From: Macrostomum hystrix | Lineage: Eukaryota > Platyhelminthes > Macrostomidae | Direction: 5' to 3' | Assembly: GCA_950097015.1 (NCBI GenBank) | Contig: CATNEN010000011.1 | Location: forward strand, 3,066,501 to 3,130,500 | Length of the DNA stretch: 64,000 bases | Shown here: in pieces, positions 34,123 through 45,700 of the stretch | Layout of the letters: the number at the start of each line of letters is the position of its first letter | How positions within the stretch are numbered: the stretch's first letter is position 1 | Made by a program: the position numbers and the translations under genes | The notes under the pieces: model-generated | Databases searched by the model: none | What the model was told of the DNA's origin: nothing | Seen by the model: the letters and a program-made list of their open reading frames with translations, nothing else

Positions 34123-36719
34123 ATGAGTTCAAATTTGTTTTACTACTTTATTTTGGCTGCATTTGGCCTGATCGAAAAAGCTGGTAAATAAAATATTTTC
34201 GTTTGAACAGAGTCTTGTGAGTGTACATAACAATTGTTTTGTTAATTATTATTATATAATTATGTTGAACGCATTTCAGAAGCATGCTGGAGTGAAAATC
34301 GGTACTCGGGTAATGGAACGATCGCTTGTCCTACAGAGTCGCCAGGATTTAGTAGCAGTAGCTACCCTAACAACCTGAATGTTGGATGGACAATCCACTC
34401 TTCGCGGATTAAAATTCGCTTTACAAAGCTAGACATTCAACCTAGAGTGCTGTGATAAAATACATATTTATGAGTCGATAACACTCCGGAACGCTAACTA
34501 TGAGAAATTCCGGCTTTGGGGATCGGACGCGGTTGAATCCGAGTATTGGCTGGATGGCCCGGTCCATATCATCTTCGTTACCGGTAGTGTAGTGCCCAAG
34601 ACTGGATTTCGGCTTGTTTACGAGACAAGAAATGACTCGTTTTCAGGTTAGTGGAGACTTATTGTCGAATAGAGTACGCGTTCTTGAGGCCGTGTCCTTG
34701 AGGGACCGCGTCCTAGCTTGAGGGACCGTGTCCTTGAGGGACCGCGTCCTTTAGGGGGCCGCGTCCTTGAGCGGGCCGTGTCCTTGAGGGGCCGTGTCCT
34801 TGAGGGACCGCGTCCTTTATAGGGGTCGCGTCCTTGAGGGGCCGTGTCCTTGAGGGACCGCGTCCTTTATAGGGGTCGCGTCCTTGAGGGACCGCGTCCT
34901 TTATAGGGGTCGCGTCCTTGAACGGGCCGCGTCCTTGAGCGGGCTGTGTCCTTGAGGGAGCCGCGTCCTTGAGCGGGCCGTGTCTTTCGTACAAAAATCC
35001 GACGTCGGCTGAATTTCTCTTGTCGGCTGGCAAATGGAACTTTTACATTACGCCGAAGAAATCCGATGAAACGAAAATTGTACAATTATACATGCAAAAA
35101 CAACGAAAAATCATCAAAAGACGCAAGATCAGCTTAAAACGCGAACGTCGACTGAACGTTGGTGCAATCTAAAAGTTCCTATATAATTTGCCATCGACGT
35201 CGCATTACATCAGAAAATCTGCAGACGTTGGTGACGCGATCGGATTGTTGTACGGGTCTTTTAGGGGGCCAACTTGGATTTGGGAGGTAGCGACACCTTA
35301 ATTGGATTAGTGATTTTCGCTATTTCTCGAAAGCTCAACACTGATAGTTATTCGATTTATAGAAATAATATATCTGAATGGTGCATGTACTTATAGGCGC
35401 AGTCGAATTCGTGAGGCAGCGGAGCGGTGTTCGCGTCAGCCACCCAGCGGGCATCTCAAGCTCCTATCCAACGCCGCCGAGCTACTCGTACATGAAAACA
35501 TGGAGCATTGAAGTACCTAGAGACTTTCTGCTTGACATCAAATTAACCTATATAAATACGTATTCATCTGATTATTTGACAATCTACTACGGCACTGAGC
35601 CAAACAAAGGAAATAACATGCTGTACCGTTACTCCGGTGCATACTCCTCAGTAGTCGAGTTGCAGTTTGAGCACAGTGTCACGTTGGTTTTTCGAGCTGT
35701 CAGCGGCGTTCCCGGATACACAGGTTTCAGCTTTGAGTTCAGTATGAGCAGAACTTGTAAGTATAGAGAATTCATTTATTTATAAGCATCCGTACTGTAC
35801 GCCTACAAGTCCAAATCGACAAGAAATCATCAGGGCACTTCTGACATCTTGGAACCAAATTTTAGCCCGTATTGATCAACCGGAATTAGTGAAAATCAAC
35901 TTTCACAAGCAGTCCGGTCTGTGGCCAGAAGCAGGATTGGTTCTGTTCACTGCACTATCTGAGCCTGCTTGTCCATCTGTTTGGCACAACTGTTGGCTTA
36001 AAAGTTCGAGAAATTCCGTAAAAATCTATATGCAGACATCGCTGATAAAACGGGTCTGTTTAATGTCTTTCATCAGCATGCAGTTACTCGTGCATCCAAG
36101 TAAAAAAGATCCAGGTTTGGTTCTTGTTTTTTAGACTGTGTGGCAGCCAGCTGGATTTCGGAATGCACTGCCGTGTTTGGGAACCGTCAGTTCGCTATTC
36201 TCAGTCTTCGCTGAGCCTCCGGTTATAATGGACTCGGTTGTCAAATGTCTTCTCCGCAATGGCAGCTATGTCTCTCGAGAGGTGCCAAAGCTGAAATTCA
36301 GTGAGTTTGTCAGTTTTTCATAGGGTGTAGTTAATTTCAAAGCTTTGACTTAAAAAATTAATTAGCTCTTTTATTTTTTAAGACAATCCGACGAACCAGA
36401 GCTGCCAGCGTTTTCCGCTAAGTGCGGCCGGGACTGCTGTCGCCACAATTGCTGTCATTGCTCTGGCCATTGTTGGTGGATTGCTTTTCAAAACTGTCAG
36501 ATCACAGCATCAGCAATCTGTTAGGAATCAGACCGATTCAAAGGACGCGGTTAATATGGCTATGGTGGGCAGTCCGCATGTTGCCGACTTGAATGTTGTA
36601 GTAAGTAATTTTTTGCACTTTTGCAATCGTTTGTGCATTAAAACTGTACAAAAATATCTGATTTTTTTCAGCAACATTATGCCATCGGCGTATTTGCCAA
36701 ACCAGATGCGACCCGCTGA
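34123..36719 (+). CDS. Gene A: CUB-CUB-L-module membrane protein (one-base frameshift)
   Basis: Predicted type I surface protein. Exons are 34123-34183 (signal peptide, MSSNLFYYFILAAFGLIEKA), 34280-34646 (CUB1), 35397-35756 (CUB2), 35890-36053 and 36135-36300 (the two halves of one L module), 36383-36600 (TM helix GTAVATIAVIALAIVGGLLF) and 36672-36719 (tail QHYAIGVFAKPDATR). All junction phases agree except that the CUB1 exon is 367 nt instead of a multiple of three: an extra base near 34444 puts a stop at 34453, just before the ECCDKIHIYE motif. Without it the product is about 460 residues. It may be a young pseudogene, a null allele or a sequence error. Ligand and function are unknown. Confidence 0.8.
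34680..34985. repeat. 16-bp GC-rich minisatellite in gene A intron 2
   Basis: Unit gtccttgagggaccgc with tttatagggg and gcgggcc variants, about 18 copies. It is much richer in GC than the surrounding sequence. Confidence 0.9.
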
Positions 36720-36880
36720 AAATGATCCTAAATGACTTCGACTGATAAGATAGCAAAGACGCTATACTTTTTTATATTTATTTTTTACTTTGATTAATTC
36801 CTTCAATATTTACAATAGTTTTTTTGCATATTTAATATTAGAAAAACAACGAAATTCCGTTGCCCTCGAGAAAGACCAAA
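36720..36880. other. 3' flank of gene A
   Basis: Short AT-rich stretch after the gene A stop. I see no clear AATAAA hexamer in it. Confidence 0.35.
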
Positions 36881-37303
36881 GGGGTATTTCGAATATCAAA
36901 AGCCTAACACTCGATAGCTCTCCAACCGAATGACCGATTTTCGTGAATTTTTCGCCCCTTACGATGAACAAAACTTTCAAAGCCGTCCGATTTCAGCATG
37001 GACGAGATGTCCAGCGATTCTTGTCAAATTCCCTGTGACAAGGACAACTGACATTGATTGGTATAAACCTCTATGGAAAATCCATATTTAGTTCAACAAA
37101 AAAATTAACAGAAGAATCAATACAATATAAGAAAAAACAGATGCCTACATGATTAAAGGTCCCATAAAGTTTTGCGAGCAAAAACCTATGTTGGTGGAGA
37201 ATTTTAGCTCTTGTTCTATGAGATACAATCTGGGAGAGAATCTGGGAGATTGATTTTATGTTTTGGGAGATACAGAAAAATTAATTAGGGTATTTGAAAT
37301 TAA
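36881..37303. mobile_element. Dispersed repeat with GTATTTCAAATAC-type inverted ends, copy 1
   Basis: Begins ggggtatttcgaatatc and ends gggtatttgaaat, so the ends are inverted. Internal sequence (aatgaccgatttt; ttacgatgaac; gggagatacagaaaaa) matches in order a second copy at 62446-62975. No coding capacity is seen. Probably a MITE-like family. Confidence 0.6.
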
Positions 37304-37986
37304 CATAGTGGTCTTTTAGTGTTTACTTTAAAAATGGATTACAATACAACTATATAGTGATTTATCCTTCTATTTTATTCCTGGTTTTCAAGTTATTAAA
37401 CTTTTTTAGCTTTCACTAAAATTTAACAGTATTTTAGATGCATGTTAACACAAGTAAGAAACTCAACCCTACATGTAATATTCTCAGTAAATTGATTAGT
37501 TAATTACCAAGATTTATTCTCGATTTAATAAGCTTTTGGCTGGCTTTTTGACTGAAGAAATAGTTTTTGTTACAATATTCTACTTTCCGTGGTTCGGTTT
37601 TTAACAAAAAATATTTTTAATACATAACGTGTAACAAAAGGGTATTCGAATGCGCGTTTAAATCTCGTGCATCGTCGAACCTCCGTGCAAACTGCCGAAT
37701 CAGCGCGAACTCTTATCGATATATTGACTTCATTTATTGTATTATACGAGTTGATCAATCTCGTATATATTCAATATATCATCGTTAAAGCTAATTCATA
37801 ACAATAAGAAGCAATCAATTATAAATAAAGTAACACGTTGCAATAAAAGCTTTAATCTACATCATCGCATACAAATAAATAAGCATAAATACAAATAGTT
37901 GTACATTTAAAATGAGTACCTTAGAATATTACAAACGTACAAAGGAACCTGTTCCAGCTTAAACTTGCTGCTCTTGACTTACTTTC
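37304..37986. other. AT-rich intergenic sequence
   Basis: No supported gene or repeat. Confidence 0.35.
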
Positions 37987-38140
37987 TGCCTCTCCTACGT
38001 TGAGGATGCAAAGCATTTTATTTGTGACTGCCCCGCCTTCACTCAGGACAGGCTCACCTATCTCGGCCCAAACCCGGATCTCTCCGACGTTTTCAGGCCT
38101 GAGAACATCTGCCAGCTCGTCCGTTACCTAAAAGGCCACC
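37987..38140 (+). pseudogene. Non-LTR retrotransposon C-terminal relic
   Basis: The + frame starting TGC at 37987 reads CLSYVEDAKHFICDCPAFTQ, then about 30 more codons. The C-x-E-x-H-x-C spacing is that of the Cys/His segment at the end of many non-LTR reverse-transcriptase polyproteins. GC-rich sequence continues to about 38330 without clear frame. No reverse-transcriptase domain is adjacent, so this is a truncated fragment. Confidence 0.6.
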
Positions 38141-38797
38141 GGGCGAGCGACTCTCCACCTCCTGGACTCTCCGGAGGAGGACCGCGCTGTGGACGCCGGC
38201 ATCACAGGATCGCCCTGCGCGACACCGCAGCTTTAGTTGCCCGTGGTCTCCAAGGGCCAGCGGGATGGGCGGCAACGCCTCCCCACAGAGGCGCTTCAAC
38301 AGAAAATGTAAGGGCCAGAAAACAGAACCATTCATTTTATGTCCCGGGTTTTACAGATTTTACAGATCTGTCAAGCCAGATTTCAATGATCTTGAAATCA
38401 ACACGAGCAAATCTTTCTGATTTCACAGTTTTATATAAATAGAATCGGAATTGAAGTTGAATCTGTTTACAAAGAGTTTCGAAATCCGGTAATAACGCAG
38501 ATTTTTGAGACAAAGTTTGCCAGTTTTAATGACTAATAAATTTACAAAATGACTCATCTGAAAAGCGGATTCTAGTGCAATAAAAATGGCACACAGGAAA
38601 GAGAATTACTAGCGAAAACGAATTAATCAATGCATCTAGGCTAGCTTTGCAAGCCAGATTAAACAAAAGTTCTTGGAAAAATGGGTCCATCATTTTATAA
38701 AACTAACTGACTTCCTTCACCAGCTTAACCTCCAGAGCAACAGTAGAGAAGCAAAAAGCGAGTTTAAAATAAAAAAACATAGCTGGATATTGTTAAC
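38141..38797. other. Upstream region of gene B
   Basis: GC-rich tail of the retrotransposon relic to about 38330, then AT-rich sequence expected to include the gene B promoter. Confidence 0.4.
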
Positions 38798-40206
38798 ATG
38801 GGGTTAAAACACTCAGGCTTTGTTGCTTGCGTCATAATTGCTGCGGAATTTTACTGCCAGCCGACTGCTTCAGGTAAGAATGATCAAACGTAGCTCATGA
38901 TTTCCTCTAATTATAGAACTTTATATGCTGTTGAGGTAAGGTATGAAGCCAAATACTCGTGCTTTTAAAGTAAGTCTTCTACGAAACCAACAAAATTATA
39001 AAAGGCTTAGGCAACACGAGTACGTTAGGTACATGACATTGCACTGTTTCGAAGTTAGGTATTTTTTCCCATGCGAGTGAATGAAAATTACAGACTTTGG
39101 AATATAGCTTGGTATTTAATGCTGGTTGCCAGGTGCTTTTGTATTAACAAGCCGCAGTTTTCCACTCGATCCTATCCAGAAACGCTAAGCATCGAACCGC
39201 TGCTGCCAAATTTGTGGCCGATGTCTGGTCTGGTTCAGTTCCGCACCGAGTCCCACAGGGACGACTGCGACAATCTGACTCAGGTCTGTGACCTTGAGAC
39301 GAGAAACGGCTCTCGCTACGGGCAAGCAACTAGAGTGAAATGGGTCTGTGGACTGTTGTTTATAAACGGTAGATTTACTAAAGGGGATTTCGGCCCCATC
39401 CTTTAATGATATTTACAAATATGTAATGGATTGCATAACGAATGCTATATTTCAGCACTTAAACGGACGGGAAAAGCTTACCCCCAAACAATCACAATGT
39501 TTGCTACATTCAAACTGCATGTCTGCCATATCATAATTTTTAGATAGCTTTTATCAGCACATATTTTCTTCTTTGTCGCCAGTGGAAGCCTGCATGCGTC
39601 CAATAAAATTTCAGGTGACTAGCAATGTCAGCGAAACCTGCTGCGCGATAACTTCACATTTTGTGTTTGCCGCTGAGCAATCGATTATTTCAGGTGCAAC
39701 GATCAAATGCAAATTGCTAAATGGCACATATGTACAGCGTAAACTGCCAGAGCCGAAGTTAGGTGGGTTTATAAAATATGAAATAAAAAAACTCAAGGCA
39801 ATTAACTATACAACTATGGCACTCGCAGATATGATTCTTGTGGAATACTGGGAGCGGATATTGATGCTCTCGTCATTAGCAACGACCACAGCCGCTGTAT
39901 TCGTCCTTATTTGCTTGTCTTGCAATCGCCTGTTCGTTTGCGAGTCGAACAAGCGCCTAAACAGGGTTCAGAGCTCGCAAAACAATTTCAAGATGATGCA
40001 AAACGTTTACAATGCATATTTCAATGACGATGGCGAAGTTGTAAGCCCAACTTTTGTTTCCAATCCTCCAAATCTACTATCTACTCTTTAAGCTACTGCT
40101 CAGTGAGACAATTCTGACGTTTATGACCTGTTTTCTCTTGCAGTATCACTATGCAACAGGAGTATTTGCGAACGATGCCTCAGCAACTTCGCAACGACAA
40201 GGGTAG
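38798..40206 (+). CDS. Gene B: L-module membrane protein without CUB domains
   Basis: Compact paralogue of about 220 residues. Exons are 38798-38873 (signal peptide, MGLKHSGFVACVIIAAEFYC), 39180-39343 and 39615-39762 (one L module), 39829-40040 (TM helix within MLSSLATTTAAVFVLICL plus juxtamembrane) and 40144-40206 (tail YHYATGVFANDASATSQRQG). Phases are 1, 0, 1, 0 and all agree. The first L exon is 164 nt, the same length as in gene A. The signal exon splices in phase straight to the L module; the 306-bp intron between them has no CUB exon. The second L exon starts at 39615 (tttcag acceptor), because the earlier acceptor at 39582 gives a stop. The tail strongly resembles gene A's. Function unknown. 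Confidence 0.85.
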
Positions 40207-41100
40207 ACATCGCGAGTTGAAATAATTAATTACCTGGAAACTTGGTGTAAATTAGCTTTTTCAGTATCATTTTTCCATTCAGCTCTATTTCATCAGTATC
40301 TACGAGTACGTTGTTAAATTTCTAAAAAATATTTTAATTCATTTTTACTTCTCGCTTACAGGTATACTACGCTAGATTTAACTAAACATGTGAAACATAA
40401 AGATACATTTTTAATTCATCGATCATTACACCTGCTAATTTCTATAGTATTTTACTTGTACCCATGTTACAGCGATTTACTAGCCTGTCCCGCTGTTGTG
40501 CGTGCATCTTTTTTGTAAAAGTTCTTTTAATATGATATTATCATCGTCCAATGGTTCCCCATACATATTCTGATTTATATTCAAATAAAACAAATACCTT
40601 GGCTCTGAATGCCCATACCCATGAATACTTGGTTGAGTCGAGATAAAATAAAATATTCGATAAAAATAAAAGACGCAAAAAAGTTGCCATATATTTTTAC
40701 GACGACAGTAGTACATGAAGCACGAAATATTTTAGCTTCAAGCAGAAATGTTTGCTGGGATCTAAAATACATTTATATTGCTCACGAAAAAGGACAATAA
40801 CAAAGAATCGAACGGCTTTTTACATACAGTTACAGAAATTCAAAAATTAACAATGGCTTCAGGGCAGAGGCGTTGTTGATCTAAGTGTCAGGAATTTTTC
40901 TATGAATTCAAAAATATTTTCCGTGCAGGAAAATGTCCGTGCTAATTCCTTTTCACGACCTATCTCAGCCTACGAGCATCCGATCTCAGCCACCCATAGA
41001 AATTAATGGTGGCAAAGATGGGGGTTTGGCCCATAGACTATCTCTTCGTGACAATCAAACTCAGCAGTGAGCAACCAAACTCAGCCATATGCGGTACCTG
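40207..41100. other. Intergenic sequence after gene B
   Basis: AT-rich sequence with no supported gene; short open frames on both strands appear to be chance. Confidence 0.35.
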
Positions 41101-41360
41101 ACCAGTACCTGCGACTTTCTTTATGAATTCATCCCTAATGGGAACATGGTCGGACCAATTGCACCTAAACAGAATATGTATACTTCGTTCTCTACTTCGA
41201 CTCTATACTTCGACACTGTTCTGAATGTCTCGTAAGCCAGTTCGTGGTTTTCCAGACGAAATCGTGACATTGTTCGCCTTTGTTCTGGGCTAGAGATTAT
41301 TGTTCGCTACGTTTCCCTGAAGATATCTCTACAATAATTGTGTTTGAATTATTTTTTTGA
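41101..41360 (-). pseudogene. Non-LTR retrotransposon C-terminal relic
   Basis: The - strand reads IISSPEQRRTMSRFRLENHE then LAYETFRTVS, a pattern typical of the region after the reverse transcriptase in some non-LTR elements. A diverged + strand copy of the same stretch is at 58395-58530. No upstream RT domain is present, so it is a 5'-truncated remnant. Confidence 0.6.
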
Positions 41361-41674
41361 GCTCAAATACTTCTCTTCCGTTTTAAAGAAAAATACTTTA
41401 TTCTGTCGGACGTTTAGACTCCCAAATTTATGCTTGCACATAAATTGCTAAGCTTTGTGTTGAATTTTATTTGATAGGCCTCATTAAAATTTGAGAAGGT
41501 CTGTTCTCTCGTTTCGATTCAACAAACAAAAGTGTTTATAGGTCATACGAACGATGCTCGTGAAGACCGTATAGATTTGATAGCAAAAGTTATATTTTTA
41601 TTCAAATGCAGTAAATTTTCATGTGACTTTGTTATTCAGAGCCATATATAATAATAGTTATAATACTACTTTCA

Positions 41675-41900
41675 GGATGGCTGCAGACAATATGGCACAT
41701 CATTTGGTGACACTTTACCGGAAACCAGCAGCTGGCTGTTCATTTCGCTGACTCCTGAGCACACACGCACACAGATATCGTTTGCAGGCACAAACTCACA
41801 CAGGTGTGTACATCTGCCCTGACTTTCTCATCACCAGGCAGTGTACACTCTCAGGCGAGGTCACACCTTACCGGTCCGTGGCCCGTCTTGGGTCTTTGTT
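41675..41900 (-). mobile_element. Dispersed tRNA-related SINE family, copy 1 (partial)
   Basis: Shares cgctgactcctgagcacaca, the gtgtgtacatctgccctgac segment and gcagtgtacactctca in the same order with copies at 43205 and 46884. The tRNA-like head is not clear in this copy. Confidence 0.6.
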
Positions 41901-42705
41901 TGTTGCCGGCGAGCGCGGTCTAGAAAGGAATTCGTGGTTATGCAGCCAGCAAAGTATTGTCGAGGTACCCGATGGAATTTGTCGGGCCTTCGCGAGAATC
42001 ACAGCGCGCGAGTTAGCTTTGCATCAAGTCTTTGAATCAATTATGTAATGCGGCATTGTGTCAGGAAATTGTTCTACTAGTGCTGAGATTCGAACCCCCG
42101 ACCTTCCTCTTCTGTTCAAAATTTCGAGATACTGCTATTGCTGCATGCTCACGTACAATAATTAGTTAATTTAACCATGCAGGACTTGAAGCATTGAAAA
42201 GCCGTTAAGAAACAAATCTTATCAGGATAAATACTTGTCCTGCAGAGCACTACGCAAAAATGACTGCCTAATTGCGTAATTCAGGTCCCCTACTATATAT
42301 CTTCTTCCACGTTCTTTTCTACTTTTTACACTAAAGATCTATATAAATTGGACAATTCATTTAGCATCCACCATCAATCGCAAGAGGGTTCAAACTAGAA
42401 AATATTTTCAACGGTCTGTAAAACTTAATTGTTTATGTGAGCTTTTCCTGATGTAAGAGATTTTCAGTGGAGATAAATGTTTAACAACTAGAAGCGACGT
42501 GTGCCATTTTGAAAGATATCATTAATTCCAAGTGAAAATTTCTTCTTGTGACTGAACAATATAAAAACAGGCTTCATGTAGCCCTAATGGTGTCGAAAAA
42601 GCATACGCAGAACTTTACCTATTAGTTTTCCAGATGCGAAATAGCTTTCATTTTTTCTGAAACGTAACACTTATTGTCAATTTCTTTAACAACATTGCTC
42701 TAAAT
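41901..42705. other. Upstream region of gene C
   Basis: A short tRNA B-box-like segment in reverse (agattcgaacccccgacc, near 42087-42104) suggests another SINE fragment. The rest is AT-rich; the gene C promoter should lie close to 42.6 kb. Confidence 0.4.
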
Positions 42706-45700
42706 ATGATTGTGTATTACTCCGTCTTAGTCTTCTATTTGTGTCTTAAAGTCACGGGTGAGTAAAACAGTAAAGTGAAATAAACTCACTCTTACCACGC
42801 AAATAACCATGCCTTTCGTCAACATTTATTCTACAGCCGCGTGTCACAGCCAAACACTGTACGCTTCATCAGGCGTGATCGCCTGTCCATCGCACAGTGG
42901 CGACTACGAGCACAACTTGGACGTTCGCTGGGCGATCCGAGTCAGTGGAACGGTCAGGATTAGGTTTTCAAAGCTAGAAGTTGAGCAGACTCATGATCCA
43001 GTCTACCTGTACGAAAATAAAACGGATTTCAAACCGAACTACGTGGCAGACTTTGAATTATTTAACTCAGAAGCGACTAACTCTGAGTTTTGGCTAAGCG
43101 GTCCCGCTGTAGTGCGCTTCAAAACTGACGCATCCGTGGCAAAAGCTGGGTTTCGGCTGCGGTACAACACGCTGTCTGTGTCCATTCCTGGTATAATACT
43201 TACTATTGTTAATGCAGTAGGGCTGCGGGCTATGGCACTACATTTGGTGACACTAGACCTGCAGCCAGCGAGGAGGCAATTCAGCCCATTTCGCTGACTC
43301 CTGAGCACACAAGCACACAAATACCGTACGCAGGCACACGCTCACACAGTTGTGTACATCTGCCGTCTTTCTCATCGTCAGGCAGTGTACACTCTCACTG
43401 TGCCTTGGAGGTTGGCCCCTTTAGGGACCTTGGTACGAGAGGAAAACACGTTAGACCGTCTGCCACTCACCCCTCCATTCCTTGTAGGCTGAGGCGCATT
43501 ACCTTAGTTCTCATTTGCTCAGTTACATAACTAACAAGTGTTGTATTTTCCCGCAGTGGCCACTGAGGTCATAAGACAGCAAAGTGGAGAGAGGCGCAGC
43601 GCAACGGTGTCAGGAAAGTATCGCAACAACTACAGAACAGCTTGGAGCATTGAAGTCCCACCCAACTCTGAACTGCAAGTACAATTCACGCAGTTTCAAA
43701 CCGAGCCAAAGTACGACCATCTAAAGATATTCCCAGGCCTTGTGCCTCACATGGAGACTAGAGAAACCCATGAAATTTCTGGTTCCCAGACGAACAGATC
43801 TTTGTTGATTCGCTTCAAGCGGAGCGTTACGCTAGCGTTTCGAACCGATGGATCCGTTGTCAATGCAGGAGTTAGTTTCGTTTTTAATATCTGTAAGTCG
43901 CAGGGCTGTGGTCACCGACGTATAATATAAGGCGACATAGTCGCTAAACATATTTTGGACCACATATGCGAAAAGTGCATGACAAGACGTGCCCATGACG
44001 AGAAGCCCTACGGGGCTTCCAAAATACAATAAATTCAAACTGCTGAGTTTAATTGCGACTGCTGACTAGCTCGAGGTTAACAAATCAAATGCACAATATA
44101 AAATTTCTGTATTCTAACTAATGACGTCATCACTCAAAAATGCAGCCAGACTCAACGACGGAATCTTGACAACTGCAGCACCAATACGACACGCGACAAC
44201 TTCACGAGACGAGACCACGAGAACTGAACTTGGTTGGTGCAGAGTTAAATTTTAAGAGAGTGACTATGATAAATGTCTCCACTATAATTACTATACTGCG
44301 CGGCTAATAATATAATTTCAGTCGAGCCAAACAACGTCCAAATCGATTTCCTAAACCCGGAGCTGTGGCCACTCACCGGAGTGATGCAGTTCCGCGCTTT
44401 GTCTATGAATTCCTGCCCCAACGTGACCCACAGATGCGAGCTGGCAATGCGAAACAGTAGCAGCTCCATTGTAGCTGTGCCCCTTAAGCGGGTCAGTCTG
44501 TTATTGGATTAGTTTTTGTATCAATAAGAAGTACATCCCTGTCAATATGGTTATTACACACAGGAAATTTCTGGCATCATTGTGCCCACGTCCGTCTGCC
44601 TAGTCTCGGTGACTTCGCAATTTTCCGTGGTCGCAGAACTCCCGCTCATTGCTCGATCCGTTCTGAAATGCCGTTTGCGTAATGGGCGCTATTCTTCCGT
44701 ACGGATGCCATTGCTAAACTGTGAGGCCAACTGCACAATCTTTAAATTACGTTAATTGGCGCAGCCATCTATAACTTCCAAAGGCTGTGTACTCAGTGCT
44801 CAGGACTAATGAGGTCGCAAAACGTACCCGAAAATTCTGCCCCTACTGATAGTGGATATCTGTTTTACAGCTATCCAGCTCTACAGCTATTTCCAAAGGG
44901 TGAAATAAAGTAATAATAGTTAGGTGTCTTGCTCTAAGGCCAAATTTAATTCCCTTGGGCTGACACTCGAGCCCCCAAACTATCTTTAAGAAGTCCGAAG
45001 CTCTAACCACTTTGCTACAAGCTCCCTCTTGTACAAACTTCCTCAGTAAAAGCTCCGTCTTGTACAAGCTCCGTCTTGTACAAGCTCCGTCTTGTACGTC
45101 TTGTCCCTTGGGCTGACACTCGAGCCCCCAAACTATCTTTAAGAAGTCCGAAGCTCTAACCACTTTGCTACAAGCTCCCTCTTGTACAAACTTCCTCAGT
45201 AAAAGCTCCGTCTTGTACAAGCTCCGTCTTGTACAAGCTCCGTCTTGTACAAGCTCCGTCTTGTACAAGCTCCGTCTTGTACAAGCTCCGTCTTGTACAA
45301 GCTCCGTCTTGTACAAGCTCCGTCTTGTACAAGCTCCGTCTTGTACAAGCTCCCTTGGCTACAAGTTCCCTTGGCTACAAGTTCCCTTGGCTGCAAGCTC
45401 CGATAAAAATGAACAATTTATTTTCCCAGCATTTTTTCAGGGGCTCACGAGGTCCAATGGAAGTTCTACAACTGGTCGGACAAATTAAGACGGCGATTCC
45501 AAGTTCTTTTCACCCCAGCTTTGAAGCAAACTACGTGGGCCAGCTGTCGGATGTACAGTGACTACGTCTCTGGCTTTACAGCTCTAAAAAAGACAGTAAG
45601 ATACTAATTTATTCTACGACTTCCACAATAATTCTCTAGTTCTACGAAAAAAATTTCTTACAGGTTTTCCGATCATATTCGAGAACGCCTTCGACGGTGT

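Noticed and set aside
38093-38335. 80-codon - strand GC-rich open frame
   Set aside because: Opposite strand of a non-LTR relic whose + frame shows the expected Cys/His pattern.
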